A stretch of DNA of 64,000 nucleotides from Cornus controversa. Lineage: Eukaryota; Streptophyta; Magnoliopsida; Cornales; Cornaceae. This document shows, one piece after another, positions 1 to 12,524 of this stretch. The stretch is taken from contig CM048853.1 of assembly GCA_026545225.1 (NCBI GenBank), positions 53,749,255 through 53,813,254 of the forward strand, in the 5' to 3' direction. The notes under the pieces are model-generated. The model was not told the origin of the DNA, searched no databases, and saw only the letters and a list, made by a program, of their open reading frames with translations. Position 1 is the first letter of the stretch, and every line of letters begins with the position of its first letter. The translations under genes were made by a program, and so were the position numbers.

Positions 1-609
1 CACACACACACACACTCACCCAAATCTTCAACCAGAGTTCATTTTTGCAAAGTTTGAACTTTTAGATAATTTTTTTTTCCTGTTTCCATGTTTGTTTGGC
101 GGTAGGCTGGAGGTTGGATACTGTCTATAGGTACAACTGATCTAAAAACCTTAAAAGTACTTTGTTCTCATCCTCTTGCATGGAACAATTGAAATCTACA
201 TCATGCTAGGAGGAAAAAATACATCTATTTTCAAACCGAGCGAGTTTCACTTATGTGTAATGTTAAGCGATTAGTCATTGCTTGCTTGAAATCTTTAAGA
301 ATTTCCTTTAAAATGTGTGCTTTTTAATTTATTGTTGTTATTATTTTTTTTATTTTGGGCATGTGTTACATTTGCTGGTGAAAAGATGATATTTCATATC
401 ACAATATGATGGTGATGTAGTGTATATAGTCCACAGAATGCCAATTTGCTATGTTAATTTGGTATTTTAGTGCACAGTCGCTGACCTGGGACTTGTTTTC
501 ACTACTATTTGTCAAAGGACATTACCCATGTTAGTCCCGTTAATCGAAGTGTTTGGAAGGGATGAACTCGGTATAGTAAAATTTGACATTATTCACATAA
601 AGTGGCTAT

Positions 610-1022
610 CTAGGAAGCACAAACACTTCTTCTAAGGGTGCCGTGACGGTGTATCGGACATGCGTGGGACACGGCCCGGACAAAGCTATTGGTGTCCTGA
701 AAATTGAATTTTTTATTTGTTTCTTAGACACATTTAGGACACTTCCAGGACACGGCGAAGTGGTTTTGTAATTATTTTTTTTAGAAAAATGGGATTCAAT
801 GCAAAAATAATATATTATGGGTTAATTAAAAAAATAATATAATTTTTTTAAAAACAACAAACATTTAGCTCTAAGCTCCAAATTAGTGATTTCATTCATG
901 ATTATAGGGATAAAATAAGCAAAAATTATTTTATATATATAATAATATATTATATTATTGGTTTGTGATGTATCCCTGCAATATCCATGTCCTATTTGAT
1001 TATATGAATAAAATAAGCAAAA

Positions 1023-1053
<31 letters not shown>

Positions 1054-1165
1054 ATAATATATTATATTATTGTTTTTTGACGTATCCCTGCTATATCTAT
1101 GTTCTATTTTTATGAGATTTTCTGTATTGCCTTGTCGTGCCCGTTTTCGCATATGTGCTTCTTAG
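610..1165. mobile_element. hAT-like MITE, copy 1
   Basis: The 556-bp element starts CTAGGAAGCACAAACACTTC and ends TGTGCTTCTTAG, giving short imperfect terminal inverted repeats. It is flanked by a near-perfect 8-bp duplication (GTGGCTAT at 602-609, GCGGCTAT at 1166-1173). A second copy with the same ends lies at 18389-18955 in the NUP35 gene. The 8-bp duplication suggests the hAT superfamily. The interior is AT-rich with no coding capacity. Confidence 0.72.
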
Positions 1166-1246
1166 GCGGCTATCCCTCTACTTGAAACTGCGTTCTTTTG
1201 TTCGGCAACCCGAATTTTTGCCACTATATCAACGAATAACAACTAA

Positions 1247-1395
1247 GGGTTGTAGCCTAGTGGTATCTCTTCTACCTCCTAAACTTGAAGGTGAAGATTC
1301 AAGCCACATAAAAGCAAATTGTTGTGTGAGTTTCTTGCCAAGGAAAAAAAAATGGCCCACTATATGTACCACTATTGGTGAGGCAGTTAATTAAC
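1247..1395 (+). mobile_element. tRNA-derived SINE (degenerate)
   Basis: The head reads GGGTTGTAGCCTAGTGG. It contains an RNA polymerase III A box (TAGCCTAGTGG, 1253-1263) and, about 33 bp further on, a B-box-like GATTCAAGCC (1296-1305). This spacing and the 'GCCTAGTGGT' wording are typical of plant tRNA-derived SINEs. A short A-rich run near 1342-1350 may be an internal tail remnant. Target-site duplications and the true 3' end were not resolved, so the right boundary is approximate. Confidence 0.6.
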
Positions 1396-1596
1396 GTAAT
1401 TCTCCTTGAGAGATATGAACTCGTGAGCCGCATATTGAATTGGTCGTCTTTCATCCAAATGGCCAATTTTGGATGATAATGAACACTGTATACTGCTTTG
1501 GCGTCGAATTCAACTGGGGTGCCTTAACCAAGTCATAACCTCATCTGGAGTGGACCTTTCAAGCCACTTGTTTTTTGGAGCAAACGGTCCACCACC

Positions 1597-1660
1597 AGGG
1601 GCGGACCCAGGAACTTTCACTTGGGGGGCCAAACTAGTAGTGTAAGAAAAAAAATTATAA
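1597..1660. mobile_element. Terminus of a hAT-like element (other end not found)
   Basis: The stretch starting CAGGGGCGGACCCAGG and running into a TTGGGGGGCC motif matches the usual wording of a common plant nonautonomous element end; hAT termini typically begin CAGGG. The matching inverted end (CCGCCCCTG) was not found within the next 2 kb, so the length and intactness are unknown. Confidence 0.35.
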
Positions 1661-2727
1661 ATTGTTACATATATATTTTTTATAATAGAAGTATTAAGAA
1701 TAAAAGATCTAAAATAAGATCATTTGTAAATTAAATTGATTTTGTAATCCATTAAATACTTACAAAAATATGTCTAATTAATTTGGGAATTGATATGCAC
1801 AAAGTTGGGTAAAAAATATTTGTCTTATATCTAATGAAGTATGACATTAATATGTATAAAAGTTGAATGAAAATATCATATATTTACTGTCAAAGTTGTG
1901 CCGACAGCATTTTGAAGGAGGTGACATGACATATATAAAATAAAAAATAAATCTAAAAGTTCATGTGCGCGTAGCATCAGAAATTTATAAATGAATAATG
2001 AAAGACATAGTAAATAATTAATTAGTTAATAAATGTTGCAGAAAATTAGACATTTTTTTCTTAATCTAGCATCACAAAAACCAATCTAGCAAGAACTAAG
2101 CTAAGAAAATTCAGAGCAGGCACATAAAAGAATGTATTCTTGTGGTGTGGAAAAACATTAAATTAATAAATAAATAATAGACTTCAGTGTAACAAATATG
2201 AAAAGATACATGCATTAGACATGTGGAGAAAAATATCAAATTAAACAAACATTGTACTACCAAACCATAGAAATAAAACAAAAATCCATGTTTTGACACA
2301 CACATATTGGGTTTTGATATTGTGTATATGATGTAGTAGAAATTAGTTGATATAAATTGAATTTTAATACTATGTACACAAAGTATATTAGATATGTTTT
2401 TATGGGTTTGAGGCTACATGTAAGAGAGTTTTGATATGAATGTAGGACACTTTTATCCATCAGATCAGGGATAGAATTGGTGTTGAAAATGTTAAAATAT
2501 GAAAGGTTATTTTTGGTCAATCAACAACCAAAGATTTTAATGTATGAAGAGATAACGTCAGATGTATCTTGCCTTTTTGTTTCCCCCAAAAGATGAAATG
2601 CGCAAGGGAGCCAAGAAATCTTTGTTTTATGAATTCCTTTTTACTTCCCCCCTCTCTCTTCATATTTCTTGTTTTGGGTGCATTTAACCTAACATAATAC
2701 ACTCATGACTCAAAATTTGCATGGCAG

Positions 2728-3187
2728 CTCTCCTTGGGCTGCGACAGGAAGCATGGATCAAAAGCTCATTATCTGGGATCTGCAGCATTCATCTCCCCGC
2801 AACACGTGTGACCATGAGGTCCTCTGGAGTTGTGTTTTGTCATCATAATTTACATATATTAACCCCATTTAACTTGCAGACTTTCAATGTTTGGTTAAAT
2901 CAATATAATGTTCTTTACATTTACATCACTAATGTAACAAGTAAGTTTATTGTTGGCAGGGTGGAGTGACATGCTTGTCATGGCTAGGTGCATCCAGGTA
3001 CCTGGCTACGGGTTGTGTTGATGGGAAAGTACGGTTATGGGAGAGTCTTTCTGGAGATTGTGTAAGGACCTTCAGTGGTCACTCTGATGCCATTCAGTCT
3101 CTGGCTGTATCTGCTGACGGGCAATTTCTTGTTTCGGTTTCGATTGATGGAACTGCCCGCGTATTTGAGATTGCAGAATTTCAATAA
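2728..3187 (+). CDS. AAMP-like WD40 repeat protein, C-terminal exons (partial)
   Basis: Two exons encode the end of a WD40 beta-propeller protein resembling plant homologues of angio-associated migratory cell protein. The first exon (2728-2818) follows a TGGCAG acceptor and gives ATGSMDQKLIIWDL; it ends at GAG before GTCCTC, a weak donor. The second exon (2960-3187) follows TTGGCAG, continues in phase 0 and carries a full WD repeat: YLATGCVDGKVRLWES, then TFSGHSDAIQSLAVSADG, then a last strand DGTARVFEIAEFQ before a TAA stop. The order 'IIWDL..., GCVDG.VRLW, GHSDAI' parallels the C-terminus of human AAMP as I remember it. Propellers of this kind are protein-interaction scaffolds. The precise plant function is not known to me. 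The N-terminal repeats lie left of the window. Confidence 0.85.
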
Positions 3188-3879
3188 ACAAAATTTGCCA
3201 CCAGATCTGAAGTTATTCGGAACCTTGTTGACTGCATAATATTTTTTCTGTGTACCAAAATGAACTATACTACATCATGTATTCTGAATTTTCTGTATCT
3301 TCAAGTTGTCACTTGGTATGGTGTCTGGCAAATTGGCATTTTCTAATTCAAATACTTGGGTCTTTTATGGGTTTCAGGTCAAGTGATGGTAGGCATAGTG
3401 AGACCCGGCATGATAGAGATTTCACATTCTTGAAAATCTCAAACCCTATTTAGTCTATACAGGGGGTTTTCCATGTGAATGTGTTGTATGTATAAATGCA
3501 TTAATGGGAATGTTTTGGTAAATTAAAAACTTTCGGAAACCTTTTCTCTGTGATATGAGATCATTTTGACGTTCAATAACTTTTTCTTTTTCTTTTTCTT
3601 TTTCTTGTTTGGGAAGTATGAAAGTATATGTTAGCACAGGCAATAGCCACTGTGCAATTGCGAGTGGCAGACCTCAGGGAGTAACTTTATAAGTTTAAGA
3701 TGATGGAGAGGGATGCAACTTAAAAGCGACGACTAGCAAGCCAGCCTAGCATGTATTTTTGAGCATGAATAATTCTAAATTTTTTGTGGGACAATTTGAG
3801 GACCACGTGGTTACAGAGGGTATTATTAGTCAGTTTTCTACACCGGGTTGCCCTTAGTAGAATGGTGTAGCATAAAGAA
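3188..3879 (+). other. 3' UTR of the WD40 gene and short intergenic stretch
   Basis: Sequence after the TAA stop is AT-rich and non-coding and probably includes the 3' UTR for the first few hundred bases. A CTTTTT-type pyrimidine run lies near 3584-3604. I see no gene. The Copia remnant begins at about 3880. Confidence 0.5.
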
Positions 3880-5352
3880 AAAAAAGAACATTGCTCGACA
3901 TGGTTAGATTGATGTTGAGTTATTCAACATTACTTCCTTTCTTTTGGGGTTAGCTTTGGATGCAACCACTTGTACATTAATCAGGTTCCATCTAAGTCGG
4001 TACCAAAGACTCCTTATGAGCTATGGATATGGCGTAGACCTAGTGTAGTTCCATGTTTGGGGTTGTTAAGATCAAGAGTGTGTTTGTTTGTAGGTTATCC
4101 AAAGGAAACCAAGGGAGGTTTATTTTATGATTATGGGGATAGGAAAGTATTGGTTAACAATAATGTTGTATTCTTAGAGAAAAAATATATTAGGAACCAA
4201 ATACTCAAAAATAAAGTTGTCTTGGATGAGATTTCAGATTCTTTTAAAGAATCGGTGGTAGATGAACCAATTATAGACAATAAGACTGACGGAGCACAAG
4301 AGGCTATCACTAGTACACTTTCATCTTCTAGTACACCTATGCCACGTCGTAGTGGGAGAGTTTCACGACAACCCGACATATACATGTTTTTGAGAGAAAC
4401 TTACAAGGTTATTCTGAATAAACATGAGTTGGACCCTGTGAACTACGAAGAGGTCATCAATGATATGGATGTAAGAAACTGACAGGTTGACATGAAATCA
4501 TAATTGGAATCTATATATTTCAATCAAGTCTGGGAGCTTGTAGAACCACCTGCTGGGATAAAATCCATTAGATGCAAGTGGATCTACAAAAGGAAAAGAG
4601 GAATAGATCGAAAAGTTGAGACATATAAGGCAAGGTTGGTAGCCAAAGGCTTCACTTAACGTAAAGGGATTGACTATGAGGAGACATTCTCACCCGTAGC
4701 TATACTAAAGTCTATTCAGACTTTTTTAGCCAAAAGTGCTCATTAGGATTATGAGATATGACAGATGGAGATCAAGACGACATTTTTAAATAGCCCTAGA
4801 AGATGACATCTATATGAAACAACCAGACGGGTTTGTGGTGAAAGGTTAGGAGCACCTAGTGTGCAAGTTGCAAATATCTATTTATGGACTCAAGCAAACA
4901 TCCAAGAGCTAGAATATTCATTTTGTGCAATCAAGGCATTTGGTTTTGATCAAAATATTAATGAGCCTTGTGTGTACAAGAAGGTACATGATAGCATTGT
5001 GATCTTTCTTATTCTTTATGTGGAAGATATTCTACTCATTGAAAATGATGTAAGGGCATTATCATCAGTGAAAATTTTGTTGTTTAGCCATTTTGACATA
5101 AAAGACTTGAGAGAATCCAGTTGCATCCTTAGGATTAAGCTTGTGTGAAATCTGAAGAAAATGATAATCGGCTTATCTCAAACTGCATATATTGATGAGA
5201 TTCTGGTCAAGTTTGTTATGCAAAACTCCAAGAAATATTTCTTACCTTTCAGACATGGAGTATCTCTTTCTAAGGCTCAGTGTCCCAAGATACCTGAAAA
5301 GGAAGAATAGATGATACATGTACCATATGCTTCGGTAGTAGGTAATCTCATG

Positions 5353-6981
5353 TGATGGAAAAAGTGTTGTGGGTTATAAAAAATAATTGTGAAAGTATGG
5401 TTCATTGAAATAAAATCGAACCTCTTGATGTATGAAGATATGTAAACAACAATTTTTTTTCCTAAGCAACACGAATATGATTACATGAAGAATATGAGAT
5501 TTAAAGATCATATACCTAATGGGGATAATTTTCTAACCCCTTAGTCTTCAACAATTGATGAAGCAATCGATCTCCTTTTGTGTATTGCCCGTAAGAATCA
5601 CCGTTATAACCCTTAAGGTTGATTATCTAAAAACCTAGTTCTTGTGGGAGAACCCTAGCTTTGTGAATTAATTTTTATGTATTTTAACACCCCATTGATA
5701 TGGGAGAGAACATGACATATTTATAAGAGAGTTTCTCCCAAGTCAAGTCTTCCTTCCCATATATGCAAGATATGATAAATCATATCTTCATATAAAAGGA
5801 AACTATATACTCACTCCATATCTTATATTCTCCTACAGAAAATAAGATATTATGTATATTTTTAAATTATATTAATATATATTCCAAGATATTAAAATAT
5901 TCAATATGTATTTATTTATAATTTCACTTATGCCCTTAACATGTAATTAAATTACAAATGTCCCTAACCCATTATAACAATTCACATTTAACAACCCAAT
6001 TGATTTTAAATTGACCTAGTGGGCTAGAAGTAAGGATCTTATTTAAAAGCCCAAACTCTTATTGGCTCCAATGGATTATAAATTGACTCGGTCATTCCAT
6101 GACCTTAAATTTTAATAATCTATTAACCATAACTTAATTCGACTATATAAGTGTGGTTGCACTGCAACTCGAGAATGATTGAACCTTGTGTTGTCTTTAA
6201 ACCTTGTATTGCCTTAACACACAACACCCGTGTTAATTATACAAAATTACCCCTCTGCGCATAATTGGATATGAACGTATAAGTATCAATCAATCCAAAT
6301 AAACAATTGAATATTTATTAAGCCACTTGATTACTTCCCGTTCAATCAATAAGCCTTTAATAAAACTTATGTACTTTGCCAAGGTGTATACCCATTTTAT
6401 TAAAGTCGAACTAAGCACTTGGATTTATCATTGATTAAACTAATCAAGCCATAGTAAATTAGCAAGCATAGATGTAAATATTGGGAGCATTTTCCAAAGC
6501 ACGTGATCAACCAACACCTAACATATTTGAATTTTAGACCCTGGGGCCCACCGTATATATCAAAGTGTTAACCAACCATGCCTAGGGTTCATCACTCTCT
6601 CATACTTGAACATAACATTTGTCATAACACTAACAAGTAGTAATTACAATGACGGCCTTACAATTACTCTAATAATGACTTGTTGGCGATCCTATTCTAT
6701 TCTTTGTCAATAAGGAGTCCACCCACTATTGCCGAACCAACAAAGCATTTTATGATAATGCAATACAAGTGACTTGTGCTCCCAACTTTGATAACCATAC
6801 CATGCACGCATCAAGTCATTGCGTAGTCAATGGACATTATGATTCGGGTCTTGAAAGGAATTAATATATAACATTCATAATATATAAACAATGTTTTTTT
6901 TTTATAAACAAACAGATTATTATTGATAAGCCAATGTCATTACATCCCAATTGGTGCAATAAATGGTATACAATCCCAACA
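5353..6981 (-). mobile_element. Solo LTR (Copia family), inserted inside the Copia remnant
   Basis: On the minus strand this LTR starts TGTTGGGATTGTATACC and ends TTTTCCATCA. It is flanked by a perfect 5-bp duplication TCATG (5348-5352 and 6982-6986). Its sequence, read in reverse complement, parallels the 3' LTR at 7606-9264, including the internal 'AGAACTAG' to 'ATTGTTGAAGACTA' section. With no internal region or second LTR between the duplications, it is a solo LTR left by LTR-LTR recombination. It postdates the outer remnant. Confidence 0.88.
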
Positions 6982-7605
6982 TCATGTACGTTATATTGTG
7001 CACAAGACTAGACATATGATATGCAGTGGGAGTTATCAGTAAGTTCCAGTCTAACCCTGGTCGAGATCACTGGACTGCGGTCAAAAATATTCTCAAATAT
7101 TTGAGAAGGACCAGGGATTATATGCTTCTCTATGGAGGTGATGGGTTAGTTCTAGTTGGTTATACAGATTATGATTTTTAATCAAATGAGGATTCTAGAA
7201 AATCTACCTCGGGATTTATGTTTATACTGTATGGAGAGGCTATAAGTTGGAGGAGTGTGAAACAATTATGTATTACTAATTCAACCATGGAGGCTAAATA
7301 TTCCTCTCTAATATGAGAGTTATGCAATATGTAAGCTTGCCTATTGTACTTTATTGTGACAATAGTGGAGCTATTGCTCAAAGCAAGGATCCCAGAAACC
7401 ATAAGCGTGAGAAACACATTGAGAGGGAGTATTATTTAATTAGAGACAGTGCAACGCAGAGACGTAGTCGTAACTAAGATCACATCGGGGAACAACCTTA
7501 CTAATCCATTCACTAAAGTGCTGTCGATCAAAGTGTTTGATTGACGTTTGGATAACATGACAGTTAGATGTGTGGGAAACTGACTATAAATTTCAAGTGA
7601 GATAT

Positions 7606-9264
7606 TATTGGGATTGTATGCCCTTTTTAGCATCAATTGAGATGTAATGACATTGGTTTATTAATAAAAATTTGTTGCTTATCAAACACACTATTTATTT
7701 ATATATATTATGAATGTTGTGTATTGATTCGATTCAAAATCAGAATCGTATTGTCCATTGACTACGCAATGACTTGTTGTGTGCATGATATGGTTACCAA
7801 AATTGGGAGCACAAGTCACTTATATTGCATTATCATTAAGTGTTTTGTTCGTTCAACAATAGTGGGTGGACTCTCTATTGATAAAAAAACATAACAGGAT
7901 CGCCAATAAGTTATTATCAAAGTAATTGTAAGGCCGTCATTACAATTACTACTTGTCAATGTTATGGCAAATATTATTCTCAAGTATGAGGGAGTGATGA
8001 ACCCTAGGCATAGTTGGTTAGCACTTTGATATATGTGATGGGCCCAGGGTCTAAAATTCAAATATGTTAGGTGTTGGTTGATCATATGCTTTGGAACATA
8101 CTTTCAAGATTTACATCTATGCTAGCTAATTTATTATGGCTTGATTAGTTTAATCAATGGTAAATCCAAACGCTTGGTTCAGATTTAATAAAATAGGTAT
8201 GCACCTTGAAAAAGTGCATAAGTTTTATTAAATGAAAAATAATTAAGTGGCTTAATAAATATTCAATTGTTGATTTGGATTGATTGGCACTTATATGTTC
8301 ATATCCAGTTGTGTGTAGAGGGATAATTTCGTATAATTAACATGGGTGTTGAGGCAACACAAGATTTAAAAACAACATATGGTTCAACCATTCTCGAGTT
8401 AGAGTGTAACCACACTTATATAGTGGAATTAAGTTTTGGTTAATGGATTATCAAAATTTAGAGTCATGGGATGACGAGGCCAATTTATAATCCATTGGAG
8501 CCAATAAGAGTTTGGGTCCTGAAATAAGATCCCCACTTCTAATCCATTGGGTCGATTTAAAACTAACTGGGTTGTTAAATGTGAATTAATTTAATATGCT
8601 AGGGGCATTTGTAATTTAATCAAATACTAAGAGCACAAGTGGAATTATATATAAATATATATTGGATATTTTAATATCTTGAAATATATATTAATATATA
8701 TATAATTTAAATATGTACATAATATCTCATTTTTCATAGATGATATGGAGTGTGTATATATTTTATTTTTATATGAAGATATGATTTATCATATTTTGCA
8801 TATATGAAAAGAAAAAGTTGACTTGGGAGAGACTCTTCTATAAATATGTCTCATTCTCTTCTATATTGTGTGTGAAAAATAGTCATAAAATGACTACGGT
8901 TTGGCAATTACAACAAGAGTGCTTATAGAAGATTGCAGAGAGAGAAATCAATTCAAAAACACAAGGTTCTCCCACAAGAACTAGATTTTTAGATAATCAA
9001 CATCAAGGGTCATAATGGTGATTCTTATAGGCAGTACACCAAGAAGATCGATTGCTTCATCAATTGTTGAAGACTAGGGGGTTGAAAAATTATCCCCATC
9101 AAGGTACACGAGCTCTGAATCCCATATTTTCCATGCAATCATATTTGGTAAATAGGAAAAATATTTGTTGTTACATAATATTTCATACATCAAGGGTTCA
9201 ACTAGTTTATCGATTAATTTAGAAAACACACTTCCGTCGTGCGAAAAGACCCCCTTTCCCATCA
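7606..9264 (+). repeat. 3' LTR of the outer Copia remnant
   Basis: The LTR begins at TATTGGGATTGTATGCCC just after the RNase H remnant and ends CCCATCA at 9264. Its length (about 1.66 kb) matches the inverted solo LTR at 5353-6981 (1.63 kb). A third, partial member starts at 23668 in the NUP35 intron. The three copies differ noticeably from each other, so the family was active over some time. Confidence 0.82.
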
Positions 9265-12200
9265 TCCCAATCCATCGATGTCATGGGTATTTTTGACGAA
9301 TTTCCACCAATGGTTCTCCTCTCCCATAAGGTGATGGACGACTATCTTGACTCTCAAGTCCTCTTCAACCTCTAGTGCAGTGAGAAGCTTAGCTATTTGG
9401 TACATCCAATCTTCTGCCACCGTTGGATCAAACCTGCCTGCATACGAGGGTGGACTGCATTTATTAAAGTGCCCCATAGCCACCATCATTCTATTAGGGC
9501 CTGCTCTAAGTTGGGCTTGAGTTTCCTCTTGTGTTTCTCTTGCAATTTGTCGCATTGTCGTGACCATGTCTCACATAAAGTGTGCCCCATCATTAGGAGC
9601 TGCATCTATTCTTCCACAAGCTTTCTTGGGTGGCATCTCACTATATAGGTAACAAGAAGACACTTAAAACCAAGGCATATATACCCAACCAATCAACTAT
9701 TATCATGCTTACGCAATGCCATGTAAATCATTCCATAACTAGTATGTTATTTCAAATGCGTAAACACACAAACATGTTCCACATAACATGTCCTAAACCA
9801 TAAGTCCACGTACACAACCTCAAGCATATATATAGTTCAACCTTAACCTATTGTCCAAACATATTCAAACTCGGTTGCTCTGATACCAAGTTGTCACGCT
9901 CCGATTTCTGAATCCCGCTTAAGAACGAGGGAAATGGGGGGTGATTGAATTAATTAGAACCTCAACTAATGATTAACCCATAAATCTCATAAACGTGGAA
10001 GCATAATCATAGATACGTATGCGTACGTATAAAATAACTCACACTAGTGGGTCCGTCAATAACGTATGTGTGCACTTTAAATTAAGTTCAATTTCGAAAA
10101 CCTATTGCACCATACGATCAATCATATCAGGAAATACGATCGATCATAATGCTTAATCCGATCGATAGTAGATGAAAACACAAAAATCGTAAATTATAAT
10201 CTATCAGTGATCTATTATAGGATGTATCGGACGCCTCTGAAATTTCAACAAATTCCATTCTTAAAATTGTTATGGAGTTACGATCTATCACATAATGGGG
10301 ATTACGATCAATTTTAATTTTTTAAACAAAAATCATGATTTTTCCATACATGTCCAAATTTCATTCCTTGACATACTTGCATCCCCAAAAATCAAAACAT
10401 ATCTAATAACATCTATAACATATATATACAACGGTAAATCTATAGTCATATTGTTTAAAACTGAAAAATGTTCAAAAATAATATACATTGAATCTGAAAT
10501 ACAAACTTGTCTGACATCAATACATAACGTCTTTAAATTCTAAAAGAAAAGAGATTAGTGAGGAACAATATTCAAAATAGGAAATACAGACAATCCTAGT
10601 TCTAACATTCATTATTTCACGCCATTAATCTAACTTCTCCAAAGATGCCCAAACATGACATACAAAAGCATAAATACACAAAATTTCAAAGGTTTCCAAA
10701 TGCTCTAACCTTAGCACTCCTATATGTCCTCCAACGTCGGTGCTTTATTTTAAATGTTTGGGGGGAGGTGACTGACAACACTCTTAGTAAAGATGCTCCA
10801 ACCAACCTAACGATGATTCAGATGGTCATGCATGAATGCAATATGGCATTCCTATCCGACTATATGGCATACTTCATTATGTGCATGAACAAAACTCAAA
10901 CGACTTAATAAACAATTATGCAAACATAAATCTCAATTTCATATAAACAACTTCAAATTGAAATTTCAATCACAATCAAAACTCAAAGCCACGTATTCAC
11001 CGAAATCAACTAAGGTTGATAGTGGGAATAATCGATAATTAAAATCTGTAGCACATGCCTTTTAAGCCAAGTACCCTTCTCTCGCTTTACGAGTTGCTAA
11101 CCCAACGAAAACGATACCCGCTTAGACCAAATTTTGGGCTTTTCACTCTAGGGCACCAAACCCTTCTTACTTCCTATGACTTTTTTCCTAAAAATCATCA
11201 ATCATCACACAAGTGTACAAATACCTCAAGTATGCACAAAACAAAAAAATCTTCAAAACTAACTTACCACCTCATTTAGTTAATGCACCTCAAACTCAAA
11301 TCATGCATTTTATAATGTATTTCCATTAAACTCATGATAAATCAAACATCATACATTTTTGTGAAAAAACTTCTTTTAGGCATTTTATCAAACACGTGGA
11401 GCCTAAAAGTTTCATATGCTTTCAAATGCATATAATTGATTCTAATAACAATCTATATGCTTTTAAAACAATAAGGCTATCCACTACATCATTAAATCTA
11501 ATTGTACAACACACTAGTACACCACATATATATTTACACAAGTATAAAGAACTCATATAACATACTTTATACATACATATCAGCTAAAAGTATATTAATG
11601 CACAAAACTCATTTAAAACATGCAAGAACATTTTAATCTCAAAGACAAGTATATTCTTACATAGATATCTCATGTTATAATACAAATTTCACAACTATGT
11701 GACATATAGAACCAAAGCTAAGAAGGAATTCACACCCCTACCTCAATTCCAAGCCTTATAACTCAAATCGTAGGATCACCAAAGCTTTAAGGGCTTCCAA
11801 AATCTTCGAACTCCACCAAAAGTAAACCTTAAACTGGTTAAAACATAGAGGAAATGAAGGGGACAAACTATTCTCTAATGCTCCAAGACTCGAATCAACC
11901 TGTAAGCCTTCCAAACCCAAGAGAGAAGCTCAAAGATGAAGATGGTGAGAGAGGGAAAGAGTTAGGGCTAATCAAGAGAGAGATAAGAGAAATATGATTT
12001 TTCTCCTATACATATACATATATATATACATTTAGATATTTTCTAAGTATTTGCAAGTTGGTCCCTTAACCCTCACTTTTGTTCCTCTACCATTTTTGAA
12101 CTTTCACTTAATTGCCTATTAGCCTTTCCTCTTTTCCCAAAACTTTACTTAAGTCATTCTAAATTCACTTATACTGTTATGCCACTTATAAAATCCCATA

Positions 12201-12359
12201 AACACCTTTTGAGTTACTCGGAACCTTATTGGTCTCTCACATGTACATGAAAACACCAAAAAACCCTTGAAATCTTTACGCATGTAAATAAATAATTAAA
12301 TCATACTCAAACTCAATTTAAAATGAAATTAAAATCGAGAAAATCTTCGAGGCTTTACA
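9265..12359 (-). mobile_element. Ty3/Gypsy 5' end: LTR, primer-binding site, part of gag
   Basis: Read on the minus strand, a 2.47-kb LTR runs from TGTAAAGCCTCGAAG (12359) to GGAGCGTGACA (9892). It is followed by a primer-binding site TGGTATCAGAGC (initiator-Met tRNA type, 9874-9888). Next comes a leader and a gag segment (about 9265-9567) with the retrotransposon gag signature 'FDPTVAEDWMYQIAKLL ... GEENHWW'. Only this 5' portion is present; it is a fossil that meets the Copia LTR at 9264. The LTR holds a CT-rich leader and a TATA-like stretch near 12000-12030. Confidence 0.82.
10111..10310. repeat. Palindrome-rich block A in the Gypsy LTR
   Basis: About six to seven variants of a 14-16 bp near-palindrome of the type ATACGATCGATCATA occur within 200 bp, close to the 3' end of the LTR as read on the minus strand. 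The reverse complement lines up with block B at 25699-25955, including a shared 'CAGAGGCGT.CGATA' segment, so the two are homologous. Confidence 0.65.
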
Positions 12360-12524
12360 GAGGAGGAGGAGAGAGAGAAGGGAAATCGGGGAGAGAGAAA
12401 TTGAAGAGAGAGATTGTAACTTTTAATTTTCCCAAGCTCTGAATGTTTTCCCTCTCACGCGACAAAAGAAAAAAACTTGAGAATGATGGTTTGACGTGGC
12501 TACACCATGTTAGACTCAGATTAA

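Larger units (their letters stand above)
1..2727 (+). other. Intron sequence upstream of the WD40 exons
   Basis: The first recognised exon of the WD40 gene begins at 2728 behind a CAG acceptor, so at least part of this stretch must be intron. No other convincing exon was seen on the plus strand. It opens with a CA microsatellite at the window edge, carries a TA run near 1029-1052, and holds the MITE and SINE listed separately. The 85-codon ORF at 1137-1394 overlaps the MITE end and the SINE and is not a gene. How far the intron extends left of the window cannot be seen. Confidence 0.55.
3880..9264 (+). mobile_element. Ty1/Copia remnant, 3' portion with 3' LTR
   Basis: This is a broken Copia fossil of the Tnt1/Retrofit-like style. 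Recognisable parts are the integrase C-terminal region (about 3895-4300, with VPSKSVPKTPYELW), the reverse transcriptase region (about 4500-5340) and the RNase H region (about 6990-7500). A 3' LTR follows at 7606-9264. No 5' LTR, gag or protease was recognised. The polyprotein has many breaks, so it is old. The interior is interrupted by an inverted solo LTR (5353-6981) of the same LTR family. Its right end abuts the Gypsy piece at 9265. Confidence 0.85.

Noticed and set aside
1137-1394. 85-codon plus-strand ORF as a small gene
   Set aside because: It overlaps the right end of the hAT-like MITE and the SINE with its A and B boxes, and the codon use shows no coding character.
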